A stretch of 64,000 nt of DNA from Spizellomyces punctatus DAOM BR117. Its lineage: Eukaryota > Chytridiomycota > Chytridiomycetes > Spizellomycetales > Spizellomycetaceae. Made by a program: the position numbers and the translations under genes. The stretch lies in assembly GCF_000182565.1 (NCBI RefSeq), contig NW_015971537.1:124001-188000 (forward strand). The letters run 5' to 3'. This document shows, in pieces, positions 23,665 to 35,152 of this stretch. Position 1 is the first letter of the stretch. Every line of letters starts with the position of its first letter. The notes beneath the pieces were generated by a model. It saw nothing but the letters and a program-made list of their open reading frames with translations. It was not told the DNA's origin and searched no databases.

Positions 23665-24428
23665 GCATCTGCACGCGAACAGTCATTTATTCGAGTTGGA
23701 TATCTCTGTGTGTGATAACTTTTATACCTCATTGTACCATTCAGGGGCAATAGAAATAGAATACATGTTTCTCTGGATATTTTGTCGAGCGACATCCACG
23801 GGCGTTCCAATGGCTTACGTCATGGAATACTGACCTTGAACAAGGCGAGCGGGTGATCACCCTACAGCGCCTTCCATGTGGTGAGAGGAGCATCCGCCTC
23901 TTTTTCGAGGGCAGAATGCACTGGTTGTTTGTTGGTCCATCCTTATATTTTTTTCTTTGTTACAAGCGCTTGGACGGTGGCTCGGAGCTCTAGGTTTGAT
24001 ACCATAATAATGGTTACCCGTACATTTTCAGATTAGACTGTATCAGCAACGAGGAATTTCAAGTGCAAGAAACGGACGGTAGTTCAACAGTAGATATTGT
24101 AAGATGCATGTGCAAAAACATTCACTGTAGAATTGTTCTTTGGTTGGTGCGTGACTTTTTTTTTCCTTTAGCTTTCAGGATTCAATATGCCTAAGATATC
24201 ACCCCATTCGTCCATTTGAGAGTTGGGGTACATGCTCCTCCAGATGATATCAAAGATCTGTTGTGTCTGCAAGGGTTCATAAAAGAAAATCCTTTCTTGC
24301 GTCTTGATCATTCGACAGGATCCTGTGAACTATGTCCTGGCGACGTAGCTATCATGACAACTAGTACATGCCTTTGTAATGCCGTGCGTTCTCTCGTCGA
24401 TGCTGTCCTCAATGTTGGAAATACCCAG
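23665..24428. other. Intergenic, no gene supported
   Basis: 3' flank of the stanniocalcin-like gene. A 78-codon + strand ORF at 24216-24452 overlaps the end of the minus-strand coiled-coil gene and has no family motif. One AAACGGACGG copy at 24070-24079. Confidence 0.5.
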
Positions 24429-25077
24429 TCAAAAGCTAGACGCGTTCGCTAGGAGCTCAGTCTCCAGAGTATCTATCCTCCAAAGCGCTGTGGCATAATC
24501 TGATAATGTCCAGTGTTTCGTGTGCGACGGCGACTCAACTACAGGTTCCAATATCCACCTCTGTAGTGATATCTCGAGTTCCAATTCTCTGATTTTCAAG
24601 TCAGCGTTTCGACGCCATTGATATACTTTTAGTTGCAAGGAAGAAAATCGGCGCCAGTTCATAGCATCACTGTCAAACCGGGAAGAAGATGGGGGGACCA
24701 TTGAAATGACTGTTCGTCCTGTGGTTACAGTGTTTGATGGAGTCCCCGGAAATGCCTGTTTTTGGAGTTCATTGATTTCTTCTCGTAGCCGTCGTAGTTG
24801 CGTGATATATTGCCGTCGATATTCCTGTACTTTGTTCCGGAAATTTAAAATTTCACTCTGGGAAGAGTGCTCACGCTCCAATCGTCTCATCGCTAAACTC
24901 AAATGAAGGTGGGAGAAGCCTTTGCACCATGCCCTTCTCTTTATACCAGATGCATCTGCGTTGGGAGAATGCAACCAGAGCTATACTTGGCAAGTTTGAG
25001 AGCATCCTCAAATCAGCTTTGCATTCTCGAGCGGGAAGCATTCGTCCTGTTACTAAAATCTCTTCCATGGCAGCCAA
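24429..25077 (-). CDS. Hypothetical coiled-coil protein
   Basis: Proposed exons 25077-24987 and 24892-24429 (GT-AG, consistent phase); 184 residues. The second exon alone is a long open frame. It contains a basic amphipathic helix (FRNKVQEYRRQYITQLRRLR to EINELQKQ) and later LKIRELELEISLQRWI and WRIDTLETELLA, each with heptad-like spacing, so a coiled coil is likely. No family recognised. The upstream exon and start are uncertain; a start at the internal MRRLEREH is an alternative. It sits in a gene-poor stretch, so lineage-specific origin is possible. Confidence 0.45.
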
Positions 25078-26593
25078 AAATGGCCCCGTGCATCCTTTAA
25101 CCGTATCAACGTCGCAATCCCAAAATAGCTCAATACCGTGGAATGCACTTCAGTCCCTCCTAAATCCCTCCTGATTTCCTAGATAGCATTTATCCAATAA
25201 CTAAAAATGGTCACCAGTGCATCGTCCTGTGGTGGGTGTCGCTTGGTGGAATAAACATGAAAACGTGTACGTAAGCAGTAAGCACTTTTATGTCCTCACG
25301 ATTCGGGTATCCACTAGCACACCCGCAGGGCTGTTACCCTTTGTTATCTAACCACCCGATATTGGTTCTCCTTTTCCGTTCAAAGCCTGTCGAATCATTT
25401 GGACAGAAAATGTACTTATTACTCAGTCCAGTCCACCGGGAACACACCGTAATCATAATACATCTGATATCTATCCGTTGCCCAGCGATATGGATGTACA
25501 GGGCTCTGAATGCCCAACAATTTGTGGTTGCATCAAGCCCTGGTAGGGTAGATGTAGTAACTATGCTATTACAGGCACTCTAAGCCGCTGAACGTCCCCA
25601 CATCCTGCAACGGTACGCTTCCTTGGTCGAATCAGGGTATCGGGATGTACCATGGTTAAAAAAGCCATATTTAGCGGGCAAGGGCGGTCGTCCGAGTCCG
25701 CCCGCCAAAGGTTCTTGAGCCAAAAAATTGATGAGTTTTAACTAGAATTCATAGTCTCAAACAGTGATGTCGAACTGCGCCTATTGCTGCTTTTTATTTT
25801 TCATATTATTTTGGAGACCACAGTAGTTATTTTTATTTTTTTTTCTGGTCTTGTCCCGATCTGCTTTTTCTTTTGACGACGGAATCCCCAACTGGCGAAT
25901 GATTCCCCAACCCTCCACCATGACGATTATTAGCAATCAAAGCGACAAAAAATCCTTTTTCTTGTCACTTCTTCACTTGCATTCTTCCGGCTGCGGCCCC
26001 AAAACGCCGTTTGTTTTTTACAGTTTTTTGAAGTTCTGAAATGAAAGCACAGAAATTGTGGCGGTCAAGTCACGGGGACAAGCTTAGCTTCGCGGTTGTT
26101 ATTTGCAAAAAAGGTTTTTTTAAACTTGCTAGCTAGTTAACTTTCCTGCAAGGCGCAGTGAGCACTACCTTTTCGCATTATTTTTTTTGCAAGTATCGTG
26201 GCTCATGCAGGTGAGTCGAACTCGATACAATTGCGCGAATGGACCCTTGGTAATAAGCGTTTGGCATTTAACCGTAAAAAGTGGGGAAGCGAACAGTCCG
26301 ACGCCAAGTAGGTTTTTTGTCGCTAAACTTTGGGCAAAACGGCCATCCTCGCCTTTTTACTTTTTTTTAGGGGCCGTGGCAGTTCTAGGAAAAAAAAAGA
26401 GTTTAGCTTTCTACCGAGAGCTTTTGCTACAAACACGTTACTTTGGGAAAAACATCAAGAACGCGATCATGTCCAGCCTGTCTATAAAAGAGGATCGGTA
26501 GTGCGTTTCCCTTCTCCAGACAATCCACTCAAGCACTACTCATAGCTCATCAGCTCATCCTTCCACAAAACTTTAAGTCTCATCTTTTCAAGC
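25078..26593. other. 1.5-kb gene-free stretch
   Basis: AT-rich with long T runs near 25800-26180 and 26360. No ORF with family features. Its right end is the promoter of the intronless secreted gene. Confidence 0.6.
26483..26490 (+). promoter_or_regulatory. TATA box of the intronless secreted gene
   Basis: TATAAAAG lies about 100 bp upstream of the ATG at 26594, followed by a CT/CA-rich leader with several CACT/CATC initiator-like sites. It is the clearest TATA box noticed in the window. Confidence 0.6.
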
Positions 26594-27337
26594 ATGCAAT
26601 TCAAAGCCCTCGCGCTCCTTCTCGTTGCCGCTGCACCGGCCGTTTTCGCTGCTCCCGCTCCTGCCGCCAATGTCAAGATCAACTCTGACCTCCGCGTTAA
26701 CCCCGACGGATGGACTCCAATCTATGCCGATTATATCGGCCACATGAAATCTCGATTTGTCAACAAGCCCGTTACAGTTGCTCAAGCCAGCCAAGCCAAC
26801 ACCAAGACTGGCTACTATATTGAGGGCAACAACAACTCTGACGATCTCTTCATGGGTATCATGCGTCAAGTGACCGGACTTGTTCCTAACCAGCTCTACA
26901 AGATGGATTGGAACATTAACATGACCTCTCCCTTTGGCGACAACTGCTTCGGAGTCGGCGGTTCCCCTGGTGGCTCCAACTATGTCAAGATCGGAGGTGC
27001 CACAAACAAGCCCAACGTTGGTCAAAAGAGGACGGCCAGCGGTGATTTCTGGACCTTTACCAACTTTGACCACGGTCACCAAGCCGATGACGGAAAGGAC
27101 ATGTCTACCGTCAGCAACATTTCCGTTCCTGGCGCCGAGTGCGAAGGCACAGAGTACGGTCTTGTCCCCACCATCCTTGATCTGCGCAGGAGACCCGTCA
27201 AGGCTGATGCAAACGGATCCCTCTGGGCAGTCATTGGAATTGACTCTGGCTTTGAGGGTGTCACCGGTGTCTACTACCAACAAATCGCCATTGAATTTAT
27301 CCCTGCTACCGCTGAGGAGGCTGAATTTCCCTTCTAA
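26594..27337 (+). CDS. Intronless secreted protein resembling a bacterial family
   Basis: A single 744-bp exon encodes 247 residues. The N-terminus MQFKALALLLVAAAPAVFA is a textbook signal peptide, followed by an Ala-Pro linker. The mature chain has GYYIEGNNNSDDLFMGIMRQ, TGLVPNQLYKM, NCFGVGGSPGGSNYVKIGG, ANGSLWAVIGIDSGFEG and a VYYQQIAIEF strand near the end. I recall this motif series from bacterial secreted or periplasmic proteins (SDDLFMF..RQVTGL, CFG.GG.PG, GTDSGFEG); biochemical role unknown. The gene has no introns in a genome where almost every other gene has several, and codon choice is rich in C-ending codons, as in highly expressed genes. Horizontal acquisition from bacteria is a reasonable inference, not proven. 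Confidence 0.85.
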   Translation: MQFKALALLLVAAAPAVFAAPAPAANVKINSDLRVNPDGWTPIYADYIGHMKSRFVNKPVTVAQASQANTKTGYYIEGNNNSDDLFMGIMRQVTGLVPNQLYKMDWNINMTSPFGDNCFGVGGSPGGSNYVKIGGATNKPNVGQKRTASGDFWTFTNFDHGHQADDGKDMSTVSNISVPGAECEGTEYGLVPTILDLRRRPVKADANGSLWAVIGIDSGFEGVTGVYYQQIAIEFIPATAEEAEFPF

Positions 27338-28239
27338 AGTCGTTAGAAATAGTGTCCGATAGAAACTCTCCATAGAAACAGTCTTATAGATGGGTCAGTC
27401 GTAGACAGATGAGTAAACTGAGATAGAATTCCTACATGGTATCTCATGTTTAACTTAAGTAATATGTATACTTATGTTGTGCATTACTTGGTGATTCATT
27501 CTACGCCTGAACGGTACGAGACTCTACTAGTAGCTCCTCAGTGCAGCCCCAAATGGGCGTGGTCTGATAGCGTACCTCATCGGAAACCAAGAGGGATGCC
27601 AGGAGTCCTAATATTCTAGGCCATGAATACCTTCAACAGTTTTTGCTTTTCAAATTTGTTCATGGTCTTTTATGATCTGATGATAGGTGCATCGCATACG
27701 CCATGTTCAAGATGATCATGAAAAAGAGTACGACAAAGTAGTAGAAACCTAATGATATTTTATCCTTATCGACAGTTCATTTTTAGAACAATGAAGTTTA
27801 AGATAAACGTAGAATGCCTACGCTCAAAACCTCGCTACGAAACCTCACACCATCATTCGAACAAGTCTGTGACACCATTTATCGTATCCTTCTCTCGCAG
27901 GCGTCCGTCGTGTAAAATATAATCCGTTTGCGCAGGACCTGGTTCATGAGCAGCTTGATCTCATGTAAGACGTGGCATTAACGGGACGGTGAGCATATTA
28001 GCCTCGTACGCAAAATTGCCGCATTCCTTCTCCGCTGAATCATTTGGCAGGGTTTGATCAACAAAAACAATCTTGGGCTCATTGTCTGTCGGCTGAGATA
28101 AAATCAACTCGATGGGACAGCTCAAATAGGTGTTTTTTCTTTTGTGCTTGCGACGAGCCCCATTGTCTCTATCTGAGCCACCGGTTTTGCATATAAATAA
28201 TTTCCATACTTTCCGTATCAACAGCAATATTCACGATTT
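27338..28239. other. Intergenic, no gene supported
   Basis: A minus-strand 88-codon ORF at 27961-28227 may belong with the degraded ORF next to it but has no motif of its own. The rest is AT-rich with stops in all frames. Confidence 0.45.
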
Positions 28240-28747
28240 CTAATGCCCAAGGTATTTCGGTGCAAATTCCCGGAGACCACTCCGCTGCTCAATGTCAATT
28301 ACACTACTAAACCCGAACCGGTAAAGGATACCGCTTTTGGGAGATATACGATGAATTTCTGCGTGAAGTATTGGGTATTTGACGCACCACAGAATATCTA
28401 ATCGGTCGTACTCCGGATGCCAGTGGCATAAAATACGTGTCCTCTTTTCCCATGAGTTTGACGAGATCAGCACTGGTTGATCAAAGATAGGGGTTGAGTA
28501 CGGCCTGCAGTGCAATTTTTCGGTCAACGTCCAATCTTGTCGAAAACATCCCGAAGAAGCTGCTAACCATCCAAACGTAAATGTTGCAGGAATACATGCA
28601 ATATTTCCATTGTTTACACCATGTTTGGTAACCGTATGAAGCAAAGAGTCCCAGGTCACGAATGTCACGTTTCATAGCTTCGTCATTATTAAGCCAGTCC
28701 AAAACAGCACTGCTATCTGGTAGTGTGTAGTTATAAACTCTCAGCAC
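28240..28747 (-). pseudogene. Degraded or partial unidentified ORF
   Basis: Two open segments, 28747-28633 and 28535-28240, can be joined by a GT-AG intron into 136 residues (contains LPDSSAVLDWLNNDEAMKR and WHPEYDRLDILWCVKY). The frame stops at 28240, but a shifted frame just past it stays open and reads EIVNIAVDTESMEIIYMQ, which looks like a natural continuation. This suggests a frame break in a once longer gene, possibly an F-box-type protein; that family guess is weak. It may equally be a real short gene with a mis-set 3' end. Confidence 0.3.
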
Positions 28748-29988
28748 AAATCGTGGCCTTCATGTTAACCAAGATTCCCTGGGCCCGACGGGGGCAAATC
28801 GCCACTACGGGTATGCCCGAATAATATTTATGCCCACTACATATCAATTGCTAGTCGGAGCACCATATTTCGGAATTGTATTGCTATTCGGGTTAAGCTC
28901 TTGCACTTTCTTTACTCTTTATGAATTCATCAGGTACGTAGAGCCGCAGAGAAATCGCCACCGGGCGATGTGTGATACACTACAACCTGCGTTAAGACAT
29001 ACCAACCAAAACTCACGGCAGGTGCGAATGCGATTGGAAATTACATCTCCCGCATAGCATGCTTGAACGCAACTTTCGACGCTGCAAGCTCGATTTGATT
29101 ATGTCAGAATTTTCAATTTACTTTTAATTGATTTAATTTGCTCAAATTAAATTGGTTCTAAAATAGTTATATTATATGTCCATAATAAGACGTCGCTCAC
29201 CAAACTAAACTCGAAGCACATAGAAAGAAAGCTGCGCATGGGACAAGGAAAGCAGCACAAGCAGAGCTTGGGATATGTGTTGGGCTGGTTGAAGGTGCAC
29301 TGCAACGCTATCCCACGGGTATCATTTACAATGGCCACTGGTAACAGGGCGCTTACCGAATTTATCGGTTAAGCACTCTGGTTACAGCTAAACAGATATT
29401 ACCAATTTTCGGGATCTTCCATCGAGAGAGCCCAAATCGACCGGCGGGCGGAATGGGCAGTTCCGGCTTCAGCTACCAGTACTCACCAGAAACAATCACG
29501 ATTGCCCACGGAAGCCTCACATAGGACCACAAATGCCAACGAGTGCTCTTTGCATCCATATCTCCGCTTGATCACCGCAGCGTTGAGATCTAAAATGGTT
29601 CGACCGAGTTTACGCTTTCGGCGCTTTACCATAGGATGAGATCGGATGATTGAGTTCCTATCTGCTCACATCAAAGGTGTGTGCAGGGCTGGTTATCGAC
29701 AAGTGCGCTAAAGGTGGGCTGCCACTCCTCTCTCACAATGCTGCCTGTTCATCAAAGAGCAGCAAGAGCACCTGTAGAGCAAACATTCAGCGGCTATGCC
29801 CAACTGGCAACTTCAGAGTCTATTCCAAATGGTATGATCATACGATGGTCAGGTTTAGCACAGTCCCAGTTGCCGGATGGTTGTAAATTTAGCTCAAACT
29901 AGCTATGAGTGGATCATACGTGCGAATGGAAAAGAAGGTTGACTGTACTGGTATCATTCGTCTATTTACGTCCTCCTACAAAGCGCCT
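28748..29988. other. 1.2-kb gene-free stretch
   Basis: Short ORFs only, with an AT-rich patch near 29105-29180. Part of the 3' flank of the BolA gene. Confidence 0.5.
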
Positions 29989-30404
29989 TCAAACAGCTTC
30001 AGTTTTGATTTGTATTCCATGCATCCCTTTGATATCTTCGCTCAACAACTCCGTCACCATTCTATGCTGCTTGACCAGACTCTGTCCTTTGAAAAGAGGG
30101 GAAGCAATTTGAATAGAGTACATGGACCCGCATCCACCTAAAGATAGATAAGAAATTCAATGAGAAAGAAATTCCAAATACGTCATGCATGATTCGTTGG
30201 AGGTCAATACGCACCAGATACGTCGGAAACAAGGAGTTTGGTTGCCTGCAGCTGGTTGGCGAGCTTCTCGTGAATGGTGCGCTCCCCTTGTGTGTAGTTT
30301 GGAGACGGAGCCGCCAGAGGGGTTGACGGGGATGTGGTGTACAGGCGAAGAGACTGTGTTGAAAGGCGGGACCGGGAGGTGATTCGTCGAGCGAGGAAAG
30401 ACAT
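29989..30404 (-). CDS. BOL3: BolA-like protein 3, mitochondrial
   Basis: Two exons, 30404-30215 and 30137-29989; 112 residues. The start MSFLARRITSRSRLSTQSLR gives an Arg/Ser-rich mitochondrial presequence; an in-frame ATG 15 codons upstream is possible. The BolA domain reads TQGERTIHEKLANQL, LLVSDVSGGCGSMYSIQIAS, FKGQSLVKQHRMV and IKGMHGIQIKT, with the family's conserved Cys in GCGS and His in KQHR. BOLA3/Bol3 acts with glutaredoxin 5 and NFU1 in mitochondrial [4Fe-4S] cluster delivery to lipoate synthase and other enzymes. It is divergent from the hydrolase gene, with 173 bp between start codons. Confidence 0.92.
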
Positions 30405-30577
30405 GGTGAATGATCTGTTGAAGGAACCGATCCAAACACTTCTCGCCATGAAGTAAGCGATCCAACTACCATGGCAACAAGATCTGGCTGATTCAGCTCC
30501 GCGGATTAGTCAATCCGGCAATCCGAGCTCAGTCTTTCCTCAGCTGCTGCCATCCCGCCGTTCCGCTGTCGTCGCAA

Positions 30578-31635
30578 ATGTCTCTCATCGTCCACCATCC
30601 CTGGTTTCCCTCCTCCCTTCGTACCACTCTTGGACTAGGAGACTACGACCCAACTTATGGCCGCGCAGCCCTCCCTCTTAACGGACATGAGGACTTGTTT
30701 CATTCCGCCCCGTATAGAACGACCGAGACCACCACACCGTTCGGCTCGCACAGTATATTTAGCACAACATGGGAACTCGAGTCATCCACTCCTGTAGCAG
30801 ATTTAATTCATATCCATGGTTTGCATGATTATGCCACACGTTGGGCGGATACAGACTGGCCAAAGGCGTTCGTTGAGGCAAAGTTCCGTGTGACGTCGCC
30901 GGATTTGATTGGGCACGGCCGGTCGAGCGGTAAACATGGTGCATTCACATCTATAGACGAGCAAGTAGATGCCGTAAGGGAGGTGATTATTAAAGTTGTT
31001 CGAGAGAGGGCCCCTTCAGAGTCTGGCAAGATTTTTATTTTGGCTGGTAGCCTTGGAGGATTGGTTGCCTTATCGTATGCACGCAAATACGGTCAGGATT
31101 CCCAGGCCGCCCCGTCTGGAATGGTTATTCTCTGCCCGCTCGTCAATGCTGCGGCCGATTCCAGACCATCATGGACAGTAGAACTGATAGCAAAAGTCCT
31201 ATCACGCGTCGCACCCTCCCTCCCACTCGCTGAAGCCAATCGAGGCAAAAATGGGGGAAACGAGGAGGCTTTCTTCTCGGATCCGCTCACATATCATGGC
31301 CTACTGCGTATAGGAACTGGGTTGGCCATGCTCTATGGTTTTGAGAATTTGCAGGCACACCTGGAAGAGATTAAGACGCCTTTTGTCGTCATTCATGGAG
31401 ACTCTGACCGTGTTACGAGGTATCGTTGTCTAGAGAGATTTGCATTCACTCGGCTCCCTACTTATTTCAAATACCTTACACTAGTCCACAAGGCTCTCAA
31501 GTTCTCTACGAGCGAGCTTCATCTAGCGATAAGACCATTCATATTATTGAAGGTCAAGAACACGATCTGATTCGTGAACCAAAGGCCGCTGAGATTTTAG
31601 CAATTTGTCTAGAATGGCTCAACAAACGGGTCTAA
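30578..31635 (+). CDS. Monoacylglycerol-lipase-type alpha/beta hydrolase
   Basis: Two exons, 30578-31419 and 31485-31635; 330 residues. IHGLHDYATRW gives the oxyanion-side HG motif and TSPDLIGHGRSSGKHGAF is typical of the serine aminopeptidase S33/monoglyceride lipase family. The nucleophile elbow is LAGSLGGLVALSYARK (Ser158), with Ala in place of the first Gly of GxSxG. The acid is in VIHGDSDRVT (probably D277) and the base in EGQEHDLIRE (H307). Likely role: hydrolysis of monoacylglycerols or related esters at lipid droplets or in the cytosol. No signal peptide or anchor is seen. The intron separates the catalytic acid from the histidine. Confidence 0.85.
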
Positions 31636-32080
31636 CGTACGTTTTATTTATAGTGACGTTGCTTTTGTGTTTAATTGAACGTTTTGTATTCTGTAAAATT
31701 GTGTCATTTATAAAGACATGTTCGTAGAAAAACCACAGCAGAATGTTAACTTACTTGTCGTCTTACGTAATAACTCTGCACGTGACTCATCCCTCGCTCC
31801 TTCGCGCGCAGGTCGCTGACTCCAACTGACTTTGGGGATGGGAAAAACGGGGGTTTGCTTCATTTGTTCGAGACGGTTTAGAGAACTTTGAAATATACGC
31901 GCAGAGCGTTCACCTTCAAAGCCTTTTTGCTGTTGGTGGGGTGCGAGGCTTTGGGAGGCGCGGAGTTCCTAATTGTTGCAAGAGCTTTTTGAGTTTTTCT
32001 TCACGCGCGTTTGCGTTGACAGAGTTCCCTCTGGTGCACTCTGCAGGTCTTGTTGCTTCTCATTCTCAGTGTCGTTCAAG
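31636..32080. other. Promoter region of the PAM2 gene
   Basis: No gene seen. The frame of the next gene is open from 31973, so an upstream start is possible, but 32081 gives better composition. Confidence 0.5.
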
Positions 32081-34762
32081 ATGATGCCTCAATCGCCTGG
32101 CACTATGGAGGGAGGCAACGTTTTTCGGATGCCTTCTTCGTCGGGGTTTTTGCAGGACGTGAACCGTGAGGAAAGTTCACCAGGCGAGGAAGGTACCGGA
32201 AGTGAGGAACGTAGGGCCCCAAGCACAGGCCAGGACGGAGGTGGGGATGGTAGTGAGACTGGATCTGGCGGTGGGGTGAGTACATTCTGTTGCGGTAGAG
32301 TGTCTTTGAATTCCTTGCTCATGGAAATTCCCATGGCTGGGAAATGCGCAAAGTCAAACCGGAAACCGCCTACACCATCCGTATCCTCTACCATCAAGCG
32401 GACGAGTCACCACTGGTACACTGGCGTTGCAGAAGAAGCCTCGCGGTACGCACGATTAAACCCGGATGCACCCGAGTTTGCGCCCGTGTTTGAGGCTGGC
32501 CCGCGGTCGGCTCCGCCCGCCCCTGAGAGAGGGCATTTTGGCGGGACACATAGATATGGAGAGGATCTTTGGGACTTTCGAGAATCGCCCACGAGTGAGG
32601 TACGACTTGTTGTTTCGTGTCTCTTTGTTCACGTATTCATGACGTTCTTGTGGTTTAAGATTCCCTCGACCGTGAGCAGCGGGCAGGCACTTGTAGATCC
32701 GTCATCCTACACTATCCCACTTAAATCTGGGAGCAACTTTGATGATGGGAGGGACAAAAGATTGAGGAGGACGGCGTCAGAAAGCCATCTCATGAGTGGA
32801 GTGGAGAATGGGTCCTCCTATGTATGCTTGTTGCTGTTTTCATGACTTATTACATCGAGTATTTATTCTCAATTTAGGCGTCAGTCTCTCCTGTTATTGC
32901 ACAATCTGGAATGGGCACTCGGGCGGGGGTGTCAACCTCGGTAATAGGATCAACCAACCGTGCCCAACAGTACATCACTCCAAACCCATCACCAAGTCGT
33001 CGTGGCTCTCTAACAAGCAGTCATAACGTTACGTCAAGTGTTCCCCCAGGAGCACAAGGTCCTACTTCGGAAAGTACCAATCGCGATAGTCTCGTGATGC
33101 GCACCAAAGCCCTTTTAGAGCATCAGATGCGCACCAATCTCGCTTTCGCTGAAGCTGTTGCAGCTGAATATGGCCGCGAACTATCCGCGCGTATTGAAAC
33201 ACAACGCCGAGCCTTCATGCTAGAACAGAACCGCCGTGTTCAAATGATGGAATTGACCATTCGTCGCCGGGTGGCTGAGGCGGAGGACGCGTTACGACGT
33301 CAATATGAAGACCGCCAAGCGCTCGCATCGCGCATAATTGATGTCAGACACAGTCTAGGGAATGGCGCAAACCTTGACCCCCGATCTATCGGAATGGATC
33401 CGCAAGAACTGGAAAGCATATCGCCAGCAGTTCAACGGCGCATAGCGGAGTTGGTGCGCGAAATGACTATAGCGCGAACGGAAGTAGAGATACATAAGCA
33501 GGCCATGCAGCGACTGCAACAGGAGTTAATCAGAACGCGTGAGGATACGCGGGCCGCTGCGCACGAATCAGGAAATGCCGCTGAGGTGGGTGCCCTTCGG
33601 CAGGCGCTGAGAGACGAGAGGGAACAGAGGCTGCTGTTGGAGGAGAAGGCGAGCGCTTTAGAGTCGAGTTTGCAGGATCAACGAGCGCGTGATTGGGAAG
33701 AAGAGGTTACAAAGTAACTATCCACGCTTACTAACATGGAAGGGCAATACTAATATGACTGGGTCAGATTTATGTCTATGCAGGTCGCGAGAGACGGGGC
33801 AGCTCTAAGCAAAAAGAGGCCCGATGAATTGCTAGCCTTAATTCTCGAAGTGGAAGCTGAACGCGAACGTCTTTCAAAAGACAATATTCTTCTTACGAGG
33901 AGAATAGAGGCTCTTGAGAACGAAGGCGAAGCTGGATCGCTGGATAGCGAATCACGTCCTCCAGACTACAGTTCCGAAAAGTTGGAATCGGAGAAGGAGA
34001 TGAGAGTGTGGTTTGAGCCCCTGCAGGTATGTTTTCTCTGCTACGCAGTGCCGTTCTCATACCGCAGGCTAGAGTCAATCCGCACTTGCAGCGCGAAATC
34101 CTATCTCTGGAAAAAAGCTTAATGTGGACCGCTCCAACAACGCCCCGTATTTCGGAAATCCGAACTAGAATGTTGACGGTGCTCCAAACCCTGGAGTCTC
34201 AATCAGAAAAATTGCGTAACCTTTTGCGCGATGACCGTGTTCCTGAGGGAAAGCGTAAAGATTTCTCGTGGGATTCAGGCGTCTTTGTCGAGAGCGGTTT
34301 GGGTGGCGGCATGTTTTCACCAACAGAATCTTTTGATCCTTTTGCTACCATGGTGCAGAAAAAAGACGGGAGAATGGTTACGGTGAGCGCTGGGCCTTCA
34401 TCTGCAATGGTATATTTTGGGTGAGCCGTCTTTCTCTCTTGCATTCAATCTTTCTGAGAAATACGTTATTCCAGACCAAATCGGAGACCGCCTCGCACTC
34501 TACCCTTGGTACGACAAGTTCCAGTGGAGGCACATCTTCTCGATCACCCAAAGACTATTCCTACGACATTGTCGGCCAAATGTACGCTTCCGCCGGGTTT
34601 GACCTTCAACCACACGACCCCTCCAGTACGTCTGCCGCAACCCCTTCAACAGCGACGCAACAACAGCCACAACAACTTCCATCCACCGGCATGCGCCCTT
34701 CCCAGCAGCCATTTCACTTTGGTCCGTTCCCCATCGGGTCTGTGAACGAAAACAAAACTTGA
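32081..34762 (+). CDS. Undescribed coiled-coil protein with a PAM2 motif
   Basis: Seven exons: 32081-32275, 32354-32599, 32660-32821, 32878-33713, 33768-34026, 34068-34409, 34475-34762; 775 residues. The first 65 residues are Gly/Ser/Glu-rich and disordered. Residues about 98-111 read ARLNPDAPEFAPVF, an excellent match to PAM2 (LNxxAxEFxP), the peptide that binds the MLLE domain of poly(A)-binding protein. A basic Ser/Pro-rich segment follows, then a long coiled coil (RTKALLEHQMRTNLAFAEAV, QNRRVQMMELTIRRRVAEAE and onward) and a second (LLALILEVEAERERLSKDN). The C-terminus is Ser/Thr/Gln-rich. Overall family not recognised; the PAM2 suggests an mRNA-regulation or RNP role. Exon 6 could instead end at 34420, which would change the tail frame. 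Confidence 0.75.
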
Positions 34763-35152
34763 ACAATACTGTCTGGGACGTTCTGGGACGCAGACCTTGT
34801 CTGATCCGGACAAGGCAAAGATTCTACGATTTGCCAGTGTGTCTCCTTTTCTTTCTTTCTCTTATTTGTAGCAATAAGCTTGGATACCCATGTATAGCAT
34901 TTTTGTCTTTTTCTTTTTCTGATAGGTCACTGCAAATTCCAAATTTCTGTAGATGAGTATTGGATGTTCTGTTTTGTCTTAGTGTTTCAATAGACGGTTT
35001 CTTGGCAGTTGTCTTTGATGAGTCGTTACATATTCAGATTTATATACCAACATTTCTACTACTATGGAGTATCTACGTACAGTCTAAGGTACAATTTGTA
35101 ACATCCAATTTAAAAAGGGAAACTTAGATACAACGAAAATAGGCTGTCGCGT
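34763..35152. other. Convergent intergenic region
   Basis: 3' flanks of the PAM2 gene (+) and the methyltransferase (-); T-rich, no gene seen. Confidence 0.5.

Noticed and set aside
26588-27373. 261-codon open frame on the minus strand
   Set aside because: Exact antisense shadow of the intronless secreted gene; no signal peptide or family motif, while the + strand protein has both.
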